Origin: Paramacrobiotus metropolitanus
Lineage: Eukaryota > Tardigrada > Eutardigrada > Parachela > Macrobiotidae
DNA length: 64,000 nucleotides
Direction: 5' to 3'
NCBI RefSeq assembly: GCF_019649055.1
Contig: NW_026570437.1
Coordinates: 1 to 64,000 of the forward strand
Below are positions 1 through 10,076 of this stretch, one piece after another (position 1 is the stretch's first letter; each line of letters starts with the position of its first letter). The notes beneath the pieces were generated by a model. It saw only the letters and a program-made list of their open reading frames with translations, was not told where the DNA came from and ran no database searches. A program made the position numbers and the translations under genes.

Positions 1-359
1 TGTTACATGTACTTTGTCCTGATGCTCGGCTCGCTACTTTTCCCTTGCCCAATGCCTGAATCACTTAGTATGTGCCGATTCTCATGAAATGCGCTTTCTG
101 ATTGTTAAGGGCGATATGCCCGTACATGCCGTTATCTGATATACCGTTCCACTTGTTGCTCTTTATACCGATGTTTTGCGCTTTTCCGACAGTCACAGGT
201 CAGTCCGATTTCAATAACAATTCCTGACTCGCAATGTTGCCTCGTTCGTTGCCGTTTATGCATATTTCCGTAAACACCACATATTAGACTATGAAACCGG
301 CCGGTCTTACACCGCCGTGACTTTTCCGTTTATTTCGCTCTGCCATAAATTATGTAAAT
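1..359 (+). repeat. 5' LTR
   Basis: Aligned by eye with 13523-13895, the first 150 bases are identical. Later there are roughly a dozen differences, several of them one-base changes in T, A or C runs plus a short scrambled patch near 200-225. The terminal TGTTACAT is intact; the far end reads ATGTAAAT instead of ATGTAACA, so the exact end (357-359) is uncertain by a base or two. Confidence 0.92.
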
Positions 360-377
360 TGGTCCGACGACTGAGAA
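360..377 (+). other. Candidate primer-binding site
   Basis: TGG, the complement of a tRNA CCA tail, follows the 5' LTR end as expected for a PBS (TGGTCCGACGACTGAGAA). The first six bases suit the 3' end of tRNA-Tyr but the rest fits poorly, so no tRNA is assigned. Confidence 0.4.
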
Positions 378-502
378 GCCACCTGTCGGTTACTACAGTC
401 GCGTGCGATCGGTATTTACGGCATCGTTATTCCGTTAACTGACCACCCGGCCGCCTTACGTTTCGTCTACGGAAGCCGTTTTCCCGCGTTCACAGTTCTA
501 CG

Positions 503-532
503 ATGGATCAAGCGCAACACCGTATTGTAAGT
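503..532 (+). promoter_or_regulatory. Leader ATG and splice donor of the retroelement
   Basis: An ATG at 503 is followed by eight sense codons and a consensus donor GTAAGT at 527-532. The leader ends in phase 0. The pyrimidine-rich acceptor at 8142 opens a long frame without its own early ATG, also in phase 0, so a spliced subgenomic mRNA could supply the start codon for the accessory region. Spliced env-type messages are known for gypsy-like errantiviruses; the pairing here is inferred from phase and consensus only. Confidence 0.5.
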
Positions 533-949
533 TGCACCAGTTATTAATTTTAAAATAAATTAATTTTTCACCAACGCTAATTTGCCAGTGGTATATTTGA
601 ATATACCATACTTACGTTCATTGGAACGTTAGAGTCAATGCATCAAGTGATGTCAGATATTCTGCCGTAATGTATATGCTGTAATACTGTTGTGTACTTT
701 TGACTATTGTCGGAATGTTTGTTATAATTTATCCCGCTTATTAATTATGCATCGTTCGTGATAAAATTTAAATATGGTATATGAATTATCTCAGCAGCGA
801 ATAATCAGGTGTATATACAATCGTCGCAGACTTATTCGTTCCAAAATAATATGAACTACGGCATTTTGCAATAATCTGTTTATTCAAAATTCGACTGTAT
901 TGTATGTCGAGTGGAAACTTGGATACGAAGATACAGGATTTTATTTAAA

Positions 950-1036
950 ATGCCTATTACGGATTCTCTTGTTCAGGATATTGTTGATCGTTTGGTATCG
1001 CTTGGTATGCGCAATGTGCTGCAAATTCCCGAGTAG
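950..1036 (+). CDS. 28-codon ORF in the element leader
   Basis: A short ATG-to-TAG frame in the AT-rich leader, rich in V, L, D and I. It has no cysteine motif and no resemblance to the two CPCC ORFs that follow. It may be chance. The rest of 378-1150 is AT-rich leader in which I see only the donor at 527 and a pyrimidine-rich stretch ending in AG at 1151, just before the next ORF. Confidence 0.15.
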   Translation: MPITDSLVQDIVDRLVSLGMRNVLQIPE

Positions 1037-1163
1037 AATAAATCACTAATCTCCGTATTTTAATATTTCAATATTGGATTTTCAATCGTCTTTATTGCGT
1101 ACATTCTCTTTTCATGAAAATCATTGTCGGCATTTCTTTACTTTCTTTCAGACATTTTAAGAA

Positions 1164-1429
1164 ATGTTATTCGACTATAAAGTTCTTTGTCGCCGTACAT
1201 CTGATGGCGTAATCTACTGGCGTTTTTTCGAATGCAAATCACGCTGACGAAGAAGCTGATTCCTTTTGTGATACCTTTTGAAAATAATCCTGAGGCATTA
1301 TTAATTGATTACGTGACATTCAACCCCATCGGAAGCGGTATTAATGTACGTGAGAAAAGTACGGATCCGTATATACAAAAATATATTGCTGAGGCAACGT
1401 GCCCTTGTTGTAAACATTCTTATGTATGA
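1164..1429 (+). pseudogene. Accessory CPCC protein, copy 1, frameshifted
   Basis: ATG at 1164 opens a frame that breaks near 1242. The similarity to copy 2 (1498-1800) then continues in a second frame (about 1243-1278) and a third (about 1277-1429), so at least two indels separate it from an intact gene. Features shared with copy 2 are an N-terminal hydrophobic-YK segment, a central acidic DE.AD stretch, and a C-terminal tyrosine-rich segment running into CPCC within the last 10 residues. A clear acceptor (TTTCTTTCAG, ending at 1151) precedes the ATG, suggesting expression from a spliced message. The family is not recognised; CPCC looks like half of a zinc-binding site or a metal or redox motif. 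Confidence 0.6.
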
Positions 1430-1497
1430 ATTTCATTGTTGCATTGGAATAAATCGACATATTCTTTATCTCTTTCTTTTCAATAATCTGTTGTGAA

Positions 1498-1800
1498 ATG
1501 CAATTCACATATAAAACTGTTTCACGTGATCATACGGGCCGAATAATTCACAGCGTTTGGCAGACAAAAGAAAGTGATGATGTTGATGAATTCGCAGATT
1601 TTTGTACTACCATTTTCAGCAATGATGCAAAAGTTTTGTTTGTCCATTGTATTGTCCTTGAGTCCAGGAGAGCACATTTAGTTGCGCCTCGACAAAACCT
1701 GAGTGACCTTTATGTTTTCCAGTATATAACAGAAACCGTGTGTCCCTGCTGTAACACGTTGTTGGTTAATGCGCATCGACAAAATCCGCATCGATTGTAA
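1498..1800 (+). CDS. Accessory CPCC protein, copy 2, intact
   Basis: A 100-aa open frame with ATG at 1498, ending in a segment with YITETVCPCC and a basic tail. It is the intact paralogue of the broken copy at 1164-1429: similarity runs along the whole length and the sequence before both ATGs is also alike (a CTTTCTTT tract), so a unit of about 330 bp was duplicated in tandem. In copy 2 the AG of the upstream acceptor is lost (CAATAA instead of CAGACA). Function is unknown. The position between LTR and gag and the small size suggest a regulatory accessory protein, which is inference only. Confidence 0.55.
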   Translation: MQFTYKTVSRDHTGRIIHSVWQTKESDDVDEFADFCTTIFSNDAKVLFVHCIVLESRRAHLVAPRQNLSDLYVFQYITETVCPCCNTLLVNAHRQNPHRL

Positions 1801-2670
1801 GATTCTCTTTTCTTTTGATGTGGTTTCATCATTCGGAAATTTATTTACAGTTTTCTGGATTTCATTTTATTATTTTTGTCTTCTTCTTGCAAATAATATT
1901 CATATTTTCCGGTTATGCTCTATAGAGCTACGTTTTATTTTTGTACGTATCCATTTAAACAGCATAAATATTATGCTGCACATAGTATTCAACATGTATG
2001 TTATCAGATGAACTTTATTTTTCCAAAACGTGACCCGTTCTATATTAAAATAAGAGAATCGTTACTCGGGATGAATCATCCTGTTATGTTTTCTGGTAAA
2101 GATTCTTACCAAGATTGTTGGCTGTTGTTGTGCGCAGCCGGATGACAAAACTGATAAGTCAGCTGCGCCTGTTTTTACCAATTCTGTATTCAGCGATCGG
2201 TCCGATAATTTCTTCTTGAACAATCGTGGTACCAAACCCATTTCCTGTTTTCTACTACTTTTTGTGTCATGGCCCTACCCGTCGTTTGAAATTGTGTTAA
2301 TAAGATTGATTTAACCTGGATCGGAGTATAGCTCCCATTCCACGGTTGATAAATTTTGCTCAAGCATCGAAACAAGAAGCCAGAGCCAACCCTTCCTGGG
2401 AACGTCGTAGAGTCGTCTTCGGACTCCGACCCCCACACGGTTGATCAAGCAGATCTACACAACACAGCTTTATGAATCACCTGATCTGAGTGTTCATTCG
2501 GCAATACCTTTTGACCCGAGAATTGAATCCCTATCGCCTTCGCCCACAGGGTACCTTCTCCGGTCCGCTGTGAATCAAAATTTAAGCTGGACCGAACTGA
2601 AAGGTCGCCTTTCGATACTACGTAAACAAAACCGGAAACCTCGTAGAGCAAATAAAAGTCAGCAAAGGCC
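1801..2670 (+). other. Untranslated stretch before gag
   Basis: AT-rich DNA between the CPCC ORF and the gag start. The only frame of note is a 45-codon ORF at 2008-2145 whose ATG directly follows TTATCAG, a possible splice acceptor. It has no recognisable motif. Open frames at 2441-2929 and 2190-2438 have no gag-like composition and I do not call them. Confidence 0.4.
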
Positions 2671-3880
2671 ATGGCGCCAGGCGACGCTGATGACGATAAT
2701 CAGCCAGCAGAAAAAGGTTTTCAGCTGGGCCCTAATAGTTCGGGACCTGCCGAAATTCACGGGACTTTTCTTGAGGATGTCGATAATTTTATTCTTGAAT
2801 ATGAGTCACAGGGAACCCTTTACGGGTGGAAGTCAGGACAGTTACTTAGCTGTCTTCGAGCTTGTCTCAGGGGCGACGCCCTCCATTGGTTTGTCAATCG
2901 TCCTGATGACAATAGCTGGGATGATTTGAAGAAGGCTCTTAAAGAGACCTTTGGGAAAAATCCCATCGACTTTGACTCGAAGGCACCAGTTTGAAAATGC
3001 TTTCAACTGATGACCTCTCGCGTATGTCACGCGAATTACGCGTATTGTGACGACGCGTAATCCTAACGCTTCCCTGATGATTTGATATTACACCTTTTCC
3101 AAGGTTTGCCTGATGGCTTAAAAGCAGAAATCGTTTCCGTTTATGACGAGATCGAGGATACCACAGATTTTCTCGAGCGACTGAAGAATATATCGCGCGC
3201 CTATAAATATAGGCAACGTTTAGCCTTTCCTGAAGCTGGTGGGACCTTCACGCCGACCGCCTGGGTTGAAACCGAAACGGTTAAACGGACGACACAGTCC
3301 TACGGAAACTTTCCGCCCCCAACCGATACGCAGCAGCAAAAGCCGTACGAGTCGATGTTGCGGTGCCTGATCCAGCTGAGATGGAAGCTATTCGCGCTAG
3401 GCTTAGCCAGTTGGAAGCCGGTGGTCAACGCCGCGACACCCGGCAGCGCGAATCTCGTAAATGTCATTACTGTGGGAAGGCAGGCCATCTCAAAGCGTCT
3501 GCTGGCAAAACCCACAAAGTCGGAATTACCGTGGATCGACCGGTCGTGGTCGAGGTCGAGGCACCTACGCCAACGCAGTAGCTCGCGGTTCTTACGGACC
3601 GCCACCCCCGTCTAATGCTTATCCCGCTGTGGGTCCAGCCCAACCTGTCCCTATGATTACAGGTGGTCAGCAACCCGCTCGACCACAGCTCCCGCCAGTT
3701 TTTCCGGCAGCCGGTACAGCTGCAAATCCGACACGAGTTTTCTATCACAGTAACCTTCAGGCGGATCCATGGGAACAGCTCCCGATGGACGACCGCTTCT
3801 TTAAACTGAATAGGTCTGTGCGTGGTACCGACGCACGCACAGACCATTTCATCATAAATCCCCATAAAAATAGTGAAGTA
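2671..3880 (+). pseudogene. gag: gag (capsid and nucleocapsid), frameshifted
   Basis: ATG at 2671 sits in a strong context (GGCCATGG). The first block (2671-2994) has the hydrophobic and tryptophan pattern of a retrotransposon capsid, including GDALHWFVNR. A stop and frame break lie at about 2992-3080; capsid-like sequence resumes at 3082 (FQGLPDGLKAEI) to about 3350. A nucleocapsid knuckle CHYCGKAGH is read near 3457-3490 but the last cysteine of the CCHC box is in another frame. An RG-rich, proline-rich segment follows to about 3750. Together these give a Gag of normal layout broken at three or more points. Confidence 0.8.
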
Positions 3881-4176
3881 GGTCCAATTATCTGTCGGGC
3901 TCGTGTGAATAATATATCATGCCGGGCGATACTCGATACCGGCTCAGGATTTCATTAATTACGGAAGGTTTTACGAAACTTAATGGTTTGGAAATAGATA
4001 CTGATGGCCCATACGTCTCCACAATAACATCACAACGTAAATTAAATAAAAAGATTGATGTCTATCTTGAAGTTTTGGGCCAAGTACAACCATGTGAATT
4101 ATTTGTTATAACCCAAGCACCCTTTGAGGTATTAATCGGAATTGATTACCTTAATCAAACACGGATTTCAGATTGA
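3870..4176 (+). pseudogene. pol: Retroelement aspartic protease, frameshifted
   Basis: The catalytic segment ILDTGSG is read at about 3927-3947, followed directly by a frame break. The C-terminal part is in another frame (3919-4176) and contains VLIGIDYLNQ, matching the conserved hydrophobic-G-hydrophobic-D-L end of retroviral-type proteases. It lies between Gag and RT as expected for Ty3/gypsy. Confidence 0.75.
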
Positions 4177-5037
4177 TTTTCATTCTAAAACACTGCGTAA
4201 TGATTCTGTAGTCTTGCCCTTGCTTTATTACTGTTTTCCGGGCCTTGCAAACCCGGATAATGGTCAGGATGAAGGAATGGGAAGCCGGTTTTAATAATCC
4301 CATTTACCTTCTACACGGTCCATCCGACCCACGAGATGGTCCGCAGACAGGCAAGCGAGTTGCCGTAGAAATACTAACGGAGAACCCGTCTGAGAAACCC
4401 GTATTGCCGGGCGAGCTCAGAAAGAAGGCGAGCCCAGGTTTGGCCGCACCTACGAACTTAGTTTCCCAGGCTGTTCTGCTGGCGGAACAGTTTCCGGAAA
4501 CGGCGAGGGCACCTGATCGTACAGATCCCGCAAGCCCCGAGGGGTTACAGTTGTTGACGCAGGTTCCTCCCAAGGTGGGAAGGAAGGAGACAAGATAGTA
4601 TGATAAGGGCATTAGCCGATCGTGAAAAGTTTTCAATTTTGGGTTGCTAAGCGCAACGAGAACAAAAGAAGTTTGAAAGGTCAGGTTGAGGTCCTGATTT
4701 CGATCCCGGAGACCCAAGAACCGGTCACCGAGGTCACTGGCATTCAAAAGAATTCAAGCTAGAGGTCCCGGAGGTTTCGAGTCCGGAGACCAGGAACCTG
4801 CCACTGAGGTAGCAGGGAATCAGGAACTAATTAACCTTGAGGTCGAAGAGAAAACAATCCCTAAGCATCAGGAACCCGTTACAGAGAATTTCGGGATCAG
4901 GGATGCCAATAGAGCTGTTACAGAAACGCGAACCCTCGAGGTTCCGGACCAAGAGATTCAGAATAGTGCAGTCGCGTTGGAAGAGTTACTGCCGGAAAAC
5001 CTCAAGCGTTTTATGAAGAATAATTCGGAAATCACAG
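4177..5037 (+). other. Linker between protease and RT, broken frames
   Basis: About 860 bp without a recognisable domain. Frames of 80-150 codons occur but switch repeatedly. The composition (many PE and PV pairs, with GAGGT-rich imperfect repetition at about 4680-4930) suggests a low-complexity spacer of the polyprotein that has collected indels. Confidence 0.4.
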
Positions 5038-6017
5038 ATGACATTGATGACCTTTTGGTCCTACCACAATTGCGGCAAAGTTTCAGACATTAATTTTCAA
5101 AAATTAAATTATGGTGACCTTTCGGTCGAACAACGGAACGAACTAGTACGTTTGCTCATGGATTTTACTGAGGTCTTTCCGACCGACGATCAGGGCCTCG
5201 GTACCTGTAACGTTGACACACAGAATTTTTCTGAAACCGGAAGCGAATCCAGTCGTGGAACCGCTTCGGCGTTTCGCGGAATGGCAAAAGTCGAGATCAC
5301 TCGACAGATCCAAGATATGTTGCGAAAGGGCGTGATCAGCCCATGCGAAATTTCAGAACGATGTGCCAATGTGGTACTGGCACGAAAAAGAGATGAGTCT
5401 TTAAGATTTTGTGTTTCATACAAGCTTTTGAATGAGGACACTATTTTTGATCCCTACCCATTACCCAGAATCGACGACTGTTTGGACAGTCTTAAAATTC
5501 GTGTTACTTTACCAGCCTTGATTTGGCTAGTGGCTACTGGCAAATCAGGATGGATGACTCATCCAAGAGTCTTACTTGTTTCCGAACGCCGGACGGCGTT
5601 TTCCAATTTGAAGTAATGCCCTTTGATTGCACGGCTCCTGCGACTTTCAGTCGCATGATGGATCGCGTCCTGGGCGATCTCAAAGGAAAGATTTTAATAC
5701 TGTATCTTGATGATGTTGAAATTTATGCGGACTCGTGGCAAAATCTTTTAGTAAACCTTCAAATCGTTTTGCAACGGCTTCGAGAAGCCGGACTGAAAAT
5801 CAAACCAGGCAAATGCTTCTTTGGGAAGAAGGAACTAAAGTTCTTAGGTCATATGGTAAATTCCCAGGGCATTGCCCCAGATCCGGAAAACGTTCAGGCT
5901 ATCCTAGCTCGTCCGGTACCTGCATGTATCCGGGACGTTAAGGATTCTGGCGCTGCCAGCCATTATCGGCGATTCATCAAAATTTTTCGCGCATTGCCGC
6001 CCCGCTTCTCGAGTTAA
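5038..6017 (+). pseudogene. pol: Reverse transcriptase domain, frameshifted
   Basis: The N-terminal part is read at 5095-5510, with ITRQIQDMLRKGVISP and an LRFCVSYKLLNEDT segment like the family's FRFCVDYRKLN box. A break near 5520 is followed by SGYWQIRMDD, FEVMPFDCTAPATFSRMMD and the catalytic box YLDDVEIYA at about 5700-5730, then the thumb segment KFLGHMVNSQGI. The frame ends in the connection region at 6017. The catalytic aspartates are present, so the damage is by frame breaks rather than active-site loss. Confidence 0.88.
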
Positions 6018-6099
6018 CAAGAAAAACACAACGTTTCATTGGTCTGCTGCGTCGCAGCTCGCTTTGACGATATAAAAACTCATTAATTACAAAACCAAT

Positions 6100-6500
6100 C
6101 CTCACCCACTTTGACAATGAAAAGGAGCACGTCCTGGAAACGGATGCCAGTCTCGATGGACTGGGCGCCGTTCTGACACAGCGCGAAGCTGATGGTTTCA
6201 AAGTTGTTGCCTACGCAAGTCGTTCGTTAACCGATGCAGAGAAGAACTATCATACGTCCGAGCAGGAGCTCCTCGCTATTTTCTGGTCGGTTACTGACAA
6301 ATTCCATTTTACCTCGGAGGTCCGAAACCGTTCACCGTAGTGACGGACCATAACTCTTAATTCCTTTGTTTAAAACGCCGACCCCGAGTGGTCGTCTCGC
6401 TCGTTGATCCTGGCTTTGCGCCCATACAACATAAGGATCCAGTACCGAAAAGGAAGTGCCAATAACGTAGCCGACTTTCTCTCACGATCACCTTTACCAC
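6100..6500 (+). pseudogene. pol: RNase H domain, fragmented
   Basis: Between the RT thumb and the integrase, one frame gives LETDASLDGLGAVLTQ, the first catalytic segment of gypsy-type RNase H (TDAS..G.GAVL), then YASRSLTDAEKNYHTSEQE with its conserved glutamate, then a TDH motif near 6340-6355. Several stops split it, so no long ORF covers it. Confidence 0.75.
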
Positions 6501-6516
6501 CACCGTTACCGCAGAT

Positions 6517-7924
6517 TTGCGCCCTAGTCGTACCAGATTCAACGGTCGACTTACCTGCTCTACAGGAACTGACGAATTTGTAAAAGATTTTGGGAATCCT
6601 GAACGGTGCCACCGACACCGCGAAATTTCGAACGCGAATTCAGCACTACGTCGTAAAGGAGAAAATTTGTATAAAATCGTATTTCGCGGCAACGATCCGG
6701 TATATCTCATTGTGGTGCCTAGTTCACTAAAGGTCACTCTCTTAAGGGCGTATCACGATGATCTTGGTCATCCTGGGATCACCCGGTGCTTCGAAGCTCT
6801 GTATCTCAAATATTACTGGCCGAACATGGCCCACGATGTTGCGGAATACATTTCTTCGTGCCATTCCTGTCAGGTGCTGAAACCACCGCTAAAACCACCA
6901 TATGGTTTTCTGCAACGTATCAAAATCGGTCAACCTCGAATGTGTGGGTATGGACTACGTTGGTCCATTCCCACCGAGCAGTAAAGGGAACCGGTACATA
7001 ATTGTTGCCGTCGATCACTTGACAAAGTGGATCGAAGCGCGACCCGTGAAAGCAACTGCCGCCAACGCGGCACATTTTTTGTACGAGCAAGTTATTTCCA
7101 GACATGGTGCTCAAGGTCGATCCTTACGGATCTCGGGACTCATTTCACCGGAAGTCTCTTAACATTTGTTGCGCCTAGCGCGCATTACTCATCGTACGAC
7201 TACGGCATACAACCCTAGGGCCGATGGCCTTACCGAAAGGATAAATGGTGTTCTCGTTAAAGCGATTGCGCACTACGTGTCTCCGACACATAGAAACCGG
7301 GATGACCTTGTGATACCGATAACTTTTGCCTTGAATACAATGGTGAACGACACGGTTAAGGTCTCTCCATTTGAATTGTTGCACGGGTATAACCCGACTC
7401 ATCCAATCGATAATATTATCAATCCTGGCGAAAACCTTGGTTTCGAAGAGCCTGATGAAACGCTTCCAAATCAAATTCAGACGTACCTAAGTAGCTTACG
7501 AGGTTGCCGGCCTCATGGCGAATCACGCGCAAGATAAGACGGCTCCGCGCTTTAATGTTACCCGTCGTGAACACGCCTTTGCACCTGGCGATCTGGTCCT
7601 TTTAAAAGGACCGCCAAAAGAAATTGTTTCTCCTGAAAATAACCTATCTCTAAAATTTCTAATTGTTGGCACGGGCCTTGGAGGATCGTCTCTCAAGTGT
7701 CCGAAGTTAATTACGAAATTGAATCTCTTCGTGGTCGGCCGAAGACTCAGGTTGTCCATGTACAGCGTTTGCGCCACTATAGCGAGCGCTTGGACACACT
7801 GTACGTTGAGTCGGTTCTGGCCGAACCACTTAAAAGGGGAAAAGAGACTTGGATAATGTGGATCTCGAACAGGGTCGAGAAACAAACGATCCAGTGTCCA
7901 CAACCCCACCTGACGTTCCGATAA
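6517..7924 (+). pseudogene. pol: Integrase, frameshifted
   Basis: The zinc-binding HHCC domain is read at about 6750-6890 (HDDLGHPGI, then YYWPNM and CHSCQ). The catalytic core follows in other frames: MDYVGPFPPS with the first aspartate near 6945, LTDLGTHFTGS near 7120, and GLTERINGVL with the catalytic glutamate near 7228. The C-terminal domain, with APGDLVLLKG near 7585, runs to about 7920. At least four frame changes occur. The spacing of the H2C2 and DDE motifs is typical for Ty3/gypsy. Confidence 0.85.
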
Positions 7925-8115
7925 CCGGAACTAACGGAACGGAGACGGTTCGACGTTCGACCGCCTAAAACAAAAGAGAGAAAAATAAGCATTCATATTT
8001 TATTCTTTCATGTATCATCGGTTAAAATTAAATAAAAAGATAATAAAATTTAAAAAATAAAAAGAAACAAGTAGTTTATTTTCATATGACAGCTGGTATT
8101 TTAATTTATCTAAAA

Positions 8116-8142
8116 TTAATTCTTTTCTCTCTTTTGTTGTAG
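8116..8142 (+). promoter_or_regulatory. Candidate subgenomic splice acceptor
   Basis: A pyrimidine-rich tract (TTCTTTTCTCTCTTTTGTTG) ends in TAG at 8140-8142, directly followed by a 128-codon open frame that lacks an early ATG. It follows about 200 bp of AT-rich non-coding DNA after integrase. Phase 0 matches the leader donor at 527. Confidence 0.5.
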
Positions 8143-8529
8143 GGCGTTGATCCCAACGGCCGTCAGGCACCAGTTTACAGGTACACCGGTCTGAACCCAT
8201 CGACTTTGGGCAACCGGTACGTACTTGACCATTTCTGTCACGTGAGTGTTGCTAATGAGCTTCACCCTCTTGCCAATCGTCAAACAGTTTTGACAACTGT
8301 AATTTCGGAAGTACCCAGTGCACGCGCGCTTTCGTTCGCCCGATTGGAGGTGTTAAAACGTTATCTTGAACCATTTCTGGATTCCAATGAAATCGAGCGT
8401 ATAACAACCGTAAACAATACTTTTCTTGACGATCTTCGTCTTGCGGAATTTACAAGTTGCATAAGTGCCCTTCCAAAATTGATACAGATATACCGCTCAA
8501 GCCGTTCTTTCCTCGCTGTACTTGGCTAA
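8143..8529 (+). CDS. Accessory ORF X, first ORF after pol
   Basis: Open from the acceptor at 8142 to a TAA ending at 8529 (128 codons). No ATG occurs in the first 90 bases, so a start from the spliced leader is likely. The protein is mixed alpha-type, rich in L, R and E, with no cysteine cluster or membrane segment. It could be the N-terminal part of the cysteine-rich protein encoded next (8522 onward), because the two frames overlap by a few bases. Family not recognised. Confidence 0.45.
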   Translation, partial: GVDPNGRQAPVYRYTGLNPSTLGNRYVLDHFCHVSVANELHPLANRQTVLTTVISEVPSARALSFARLEVLKRYLEPFLDSNEIERITTVNNTFLDDLRLAEFTSCISALPKLIQIYRSSRSFLAVLG

Positions 8530-9156
8530 GCTAGCCGTAGGAAATTACGGATTAACACGCGGTTTTCCTGCACCTTTCGCATGCAGATGCGCAACGACAC
8601 AACTTGATATGACGACGCCTTCGTTGACCTTTCAGTGTAACACTGACCCGGCCGGTGCGATGCCCAGACCATTAATTACTCCGAGCTCAATGCACCGATC
8701 GTGAGGTGTAGCAATCGGGCTCAACGTTACGGTCTTTATTTATATAATAAGCTTGTTCCAGACTTCTTCTGTCTGGAATGCTTTTATAAAGCCACCAACC
8801 ACGAGTTGTTTACCGACGGCTACTTTCAGCATCCTAACGATTTGACCGTTAAAACTTGTCAGGCAGGGCACCGTACACGAGAACCCAACCATTGTGATCA
8901 TTGTAGTACGACCAGAATTTACCATCGACATCTTGGGTATCCTCCCGGTCAAATCTCTTATGAGCACGCGCAACGGGATTTCAATAACAGAATAGCTCAC
9001 GATTTTGCGCATTCGTTTTTTATCGTTGAGGAAAATTCTTACGCAGACCCAACTGATCAGGTCTGTGTAGTACTCCGCTATGCCAAAACAACGCATTCTG
9101 ATTCTGCGCCACTGACAAAAGGCTCTGGGCATGGCTTTACGGCAAAACCTTGGTGA
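8522..9156 (+). pseudogene. Accessory ORF Y, cysteine/histidine-rich module, copy 1
   Basis: Two overlapping frames (8522-8704 and 8701-9156) read as one broken protein. The second holds an RC...LY...P.FFCLEC...H segment followed by CQAGH and CDHC, a plausible two-zinc module. The same spacing recurs in ORF Z (9459 onward: RC...LY...P.FLCTQC...H, then C.GGH and CPHC), so Y and Z are tandem paralogues. In Y the middle pair of cysteines seen in Z (MCVC) is missing. A 300-bp stretch with further broken frames (9157-9458) follows. Confidence 0.5.
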
Positions 9157-9458
9157 AGTTGCCGACACTTACGAAACCTATCGCCGAAATTTTCACTACC
9201 ATCCGCTGATATATCAGTTTCTAACATTGATCCCCACAATGATGAATCCAGGGCAATAGCTTTTAAAGCATTGATGCCGTTTTACCAATCCATAGCTCTC
9301 CTAATGTTGGCATTTTTCCGACTTCGTCCAGGGAGCACACCTGTCATGTCGCGTACCATGATACGGATATCAGTTTTGACTGCAAATGCTTTACGAACAA
9401 TGCCCTCCGGGCGATCGGTCAGGACTTCGTACTCCTTAACAGGGATCGAGAAGACGCA

Positions 9459-10076
9459 ATGGTTATTTCATCTAGAACGACAGACGTCTTTAACATTCGT
9501 CTTTGTGAAACGCGGAAAAATAACGGAAGGTGTAATAAACCAACAGATGCCCGCGTCCTGTACCAGAAAGGTCGTCCCGTCTTCCTTTGTACCCAATGTC
9601 TCATAGCCGTCTACCGCCACCGAATGTGCGTTTGCGGTACGGAAGTGGTATTGGTAGAATGCACTCCGCCGATGATGGAGTGTATTGGCGGCCACAAATA
9701 TCACGCAGAATGCGCTGTCAGCGACATATGTCCTCATTGCGCACATTTGTTTCCGATGACGGAAAACGCTTCTACTGCGAGGAAGGACTCTGACAGTCCA
9801 CCTCCTCTGGAAGCATATTCTGATTCCGACGCGGAATCTACTGTAACTGTGAATTTGGACGAAGAACCATCGAGAAAGGGACTTACGGTTCACAACCCCG
9901 CATACGCTCCGGCTAAACCAGGAAATCGGGAAGGTCTTACGAGCGATGACTCAGGACCAGAAAACGAGGCACCGCCGCCTCCAGTTCCTGCAAAACGCAT
10001 GCGCGCTGGTCTACCCAGCTTTGTGACACTTTCCGTCCTTCTTTACTCTGTACCTTGTCGGGTACTTCCGGACTGA
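9459..10076 (+). CDS. Accessory ORF Z, RING-H2-like zinc protein, copy 2
   Basis: A 205-aa frame. Residues about 25-95 hold a Cys/His array: RC, then FLCTQC, then CVCG, then MECIGGHKYHAEC and CPHC. The C-x3-H-x2-H-x2-C...CPHC half matches the second half of a RING-H2 finger, with the first pair as C-x-C. The rest is acidic and serine-rich, with an NPAY motif, a PPPPVP tract, a basic KRMR and a C-terminal hydrophobic stretch overlapping the start of the env-like frame; that stretch could serve as the env signal peptide in the original element. RING proteins can be ubiquitin ligases, but that activity here is only a possibility. Confidence 0.5.
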   Translation: MVISSRTTDVFNIRLCETRKNNGRCNKPTDARVLYQKGRPVFLCTQCLIAVYRHRMCVCGTEVVLVECTPPMMECIGGHKYHAECAVSDICPHCAHLFPMTENASTARKDSDSPPPLEAYSDSDAESTVTVNLDEEPSRKGLTVHNPAYAPAKPGNREGLTSDDSGPENEAPPPPVPAKRMRAGLPSFVTLSVLLYSVPCRVLPD

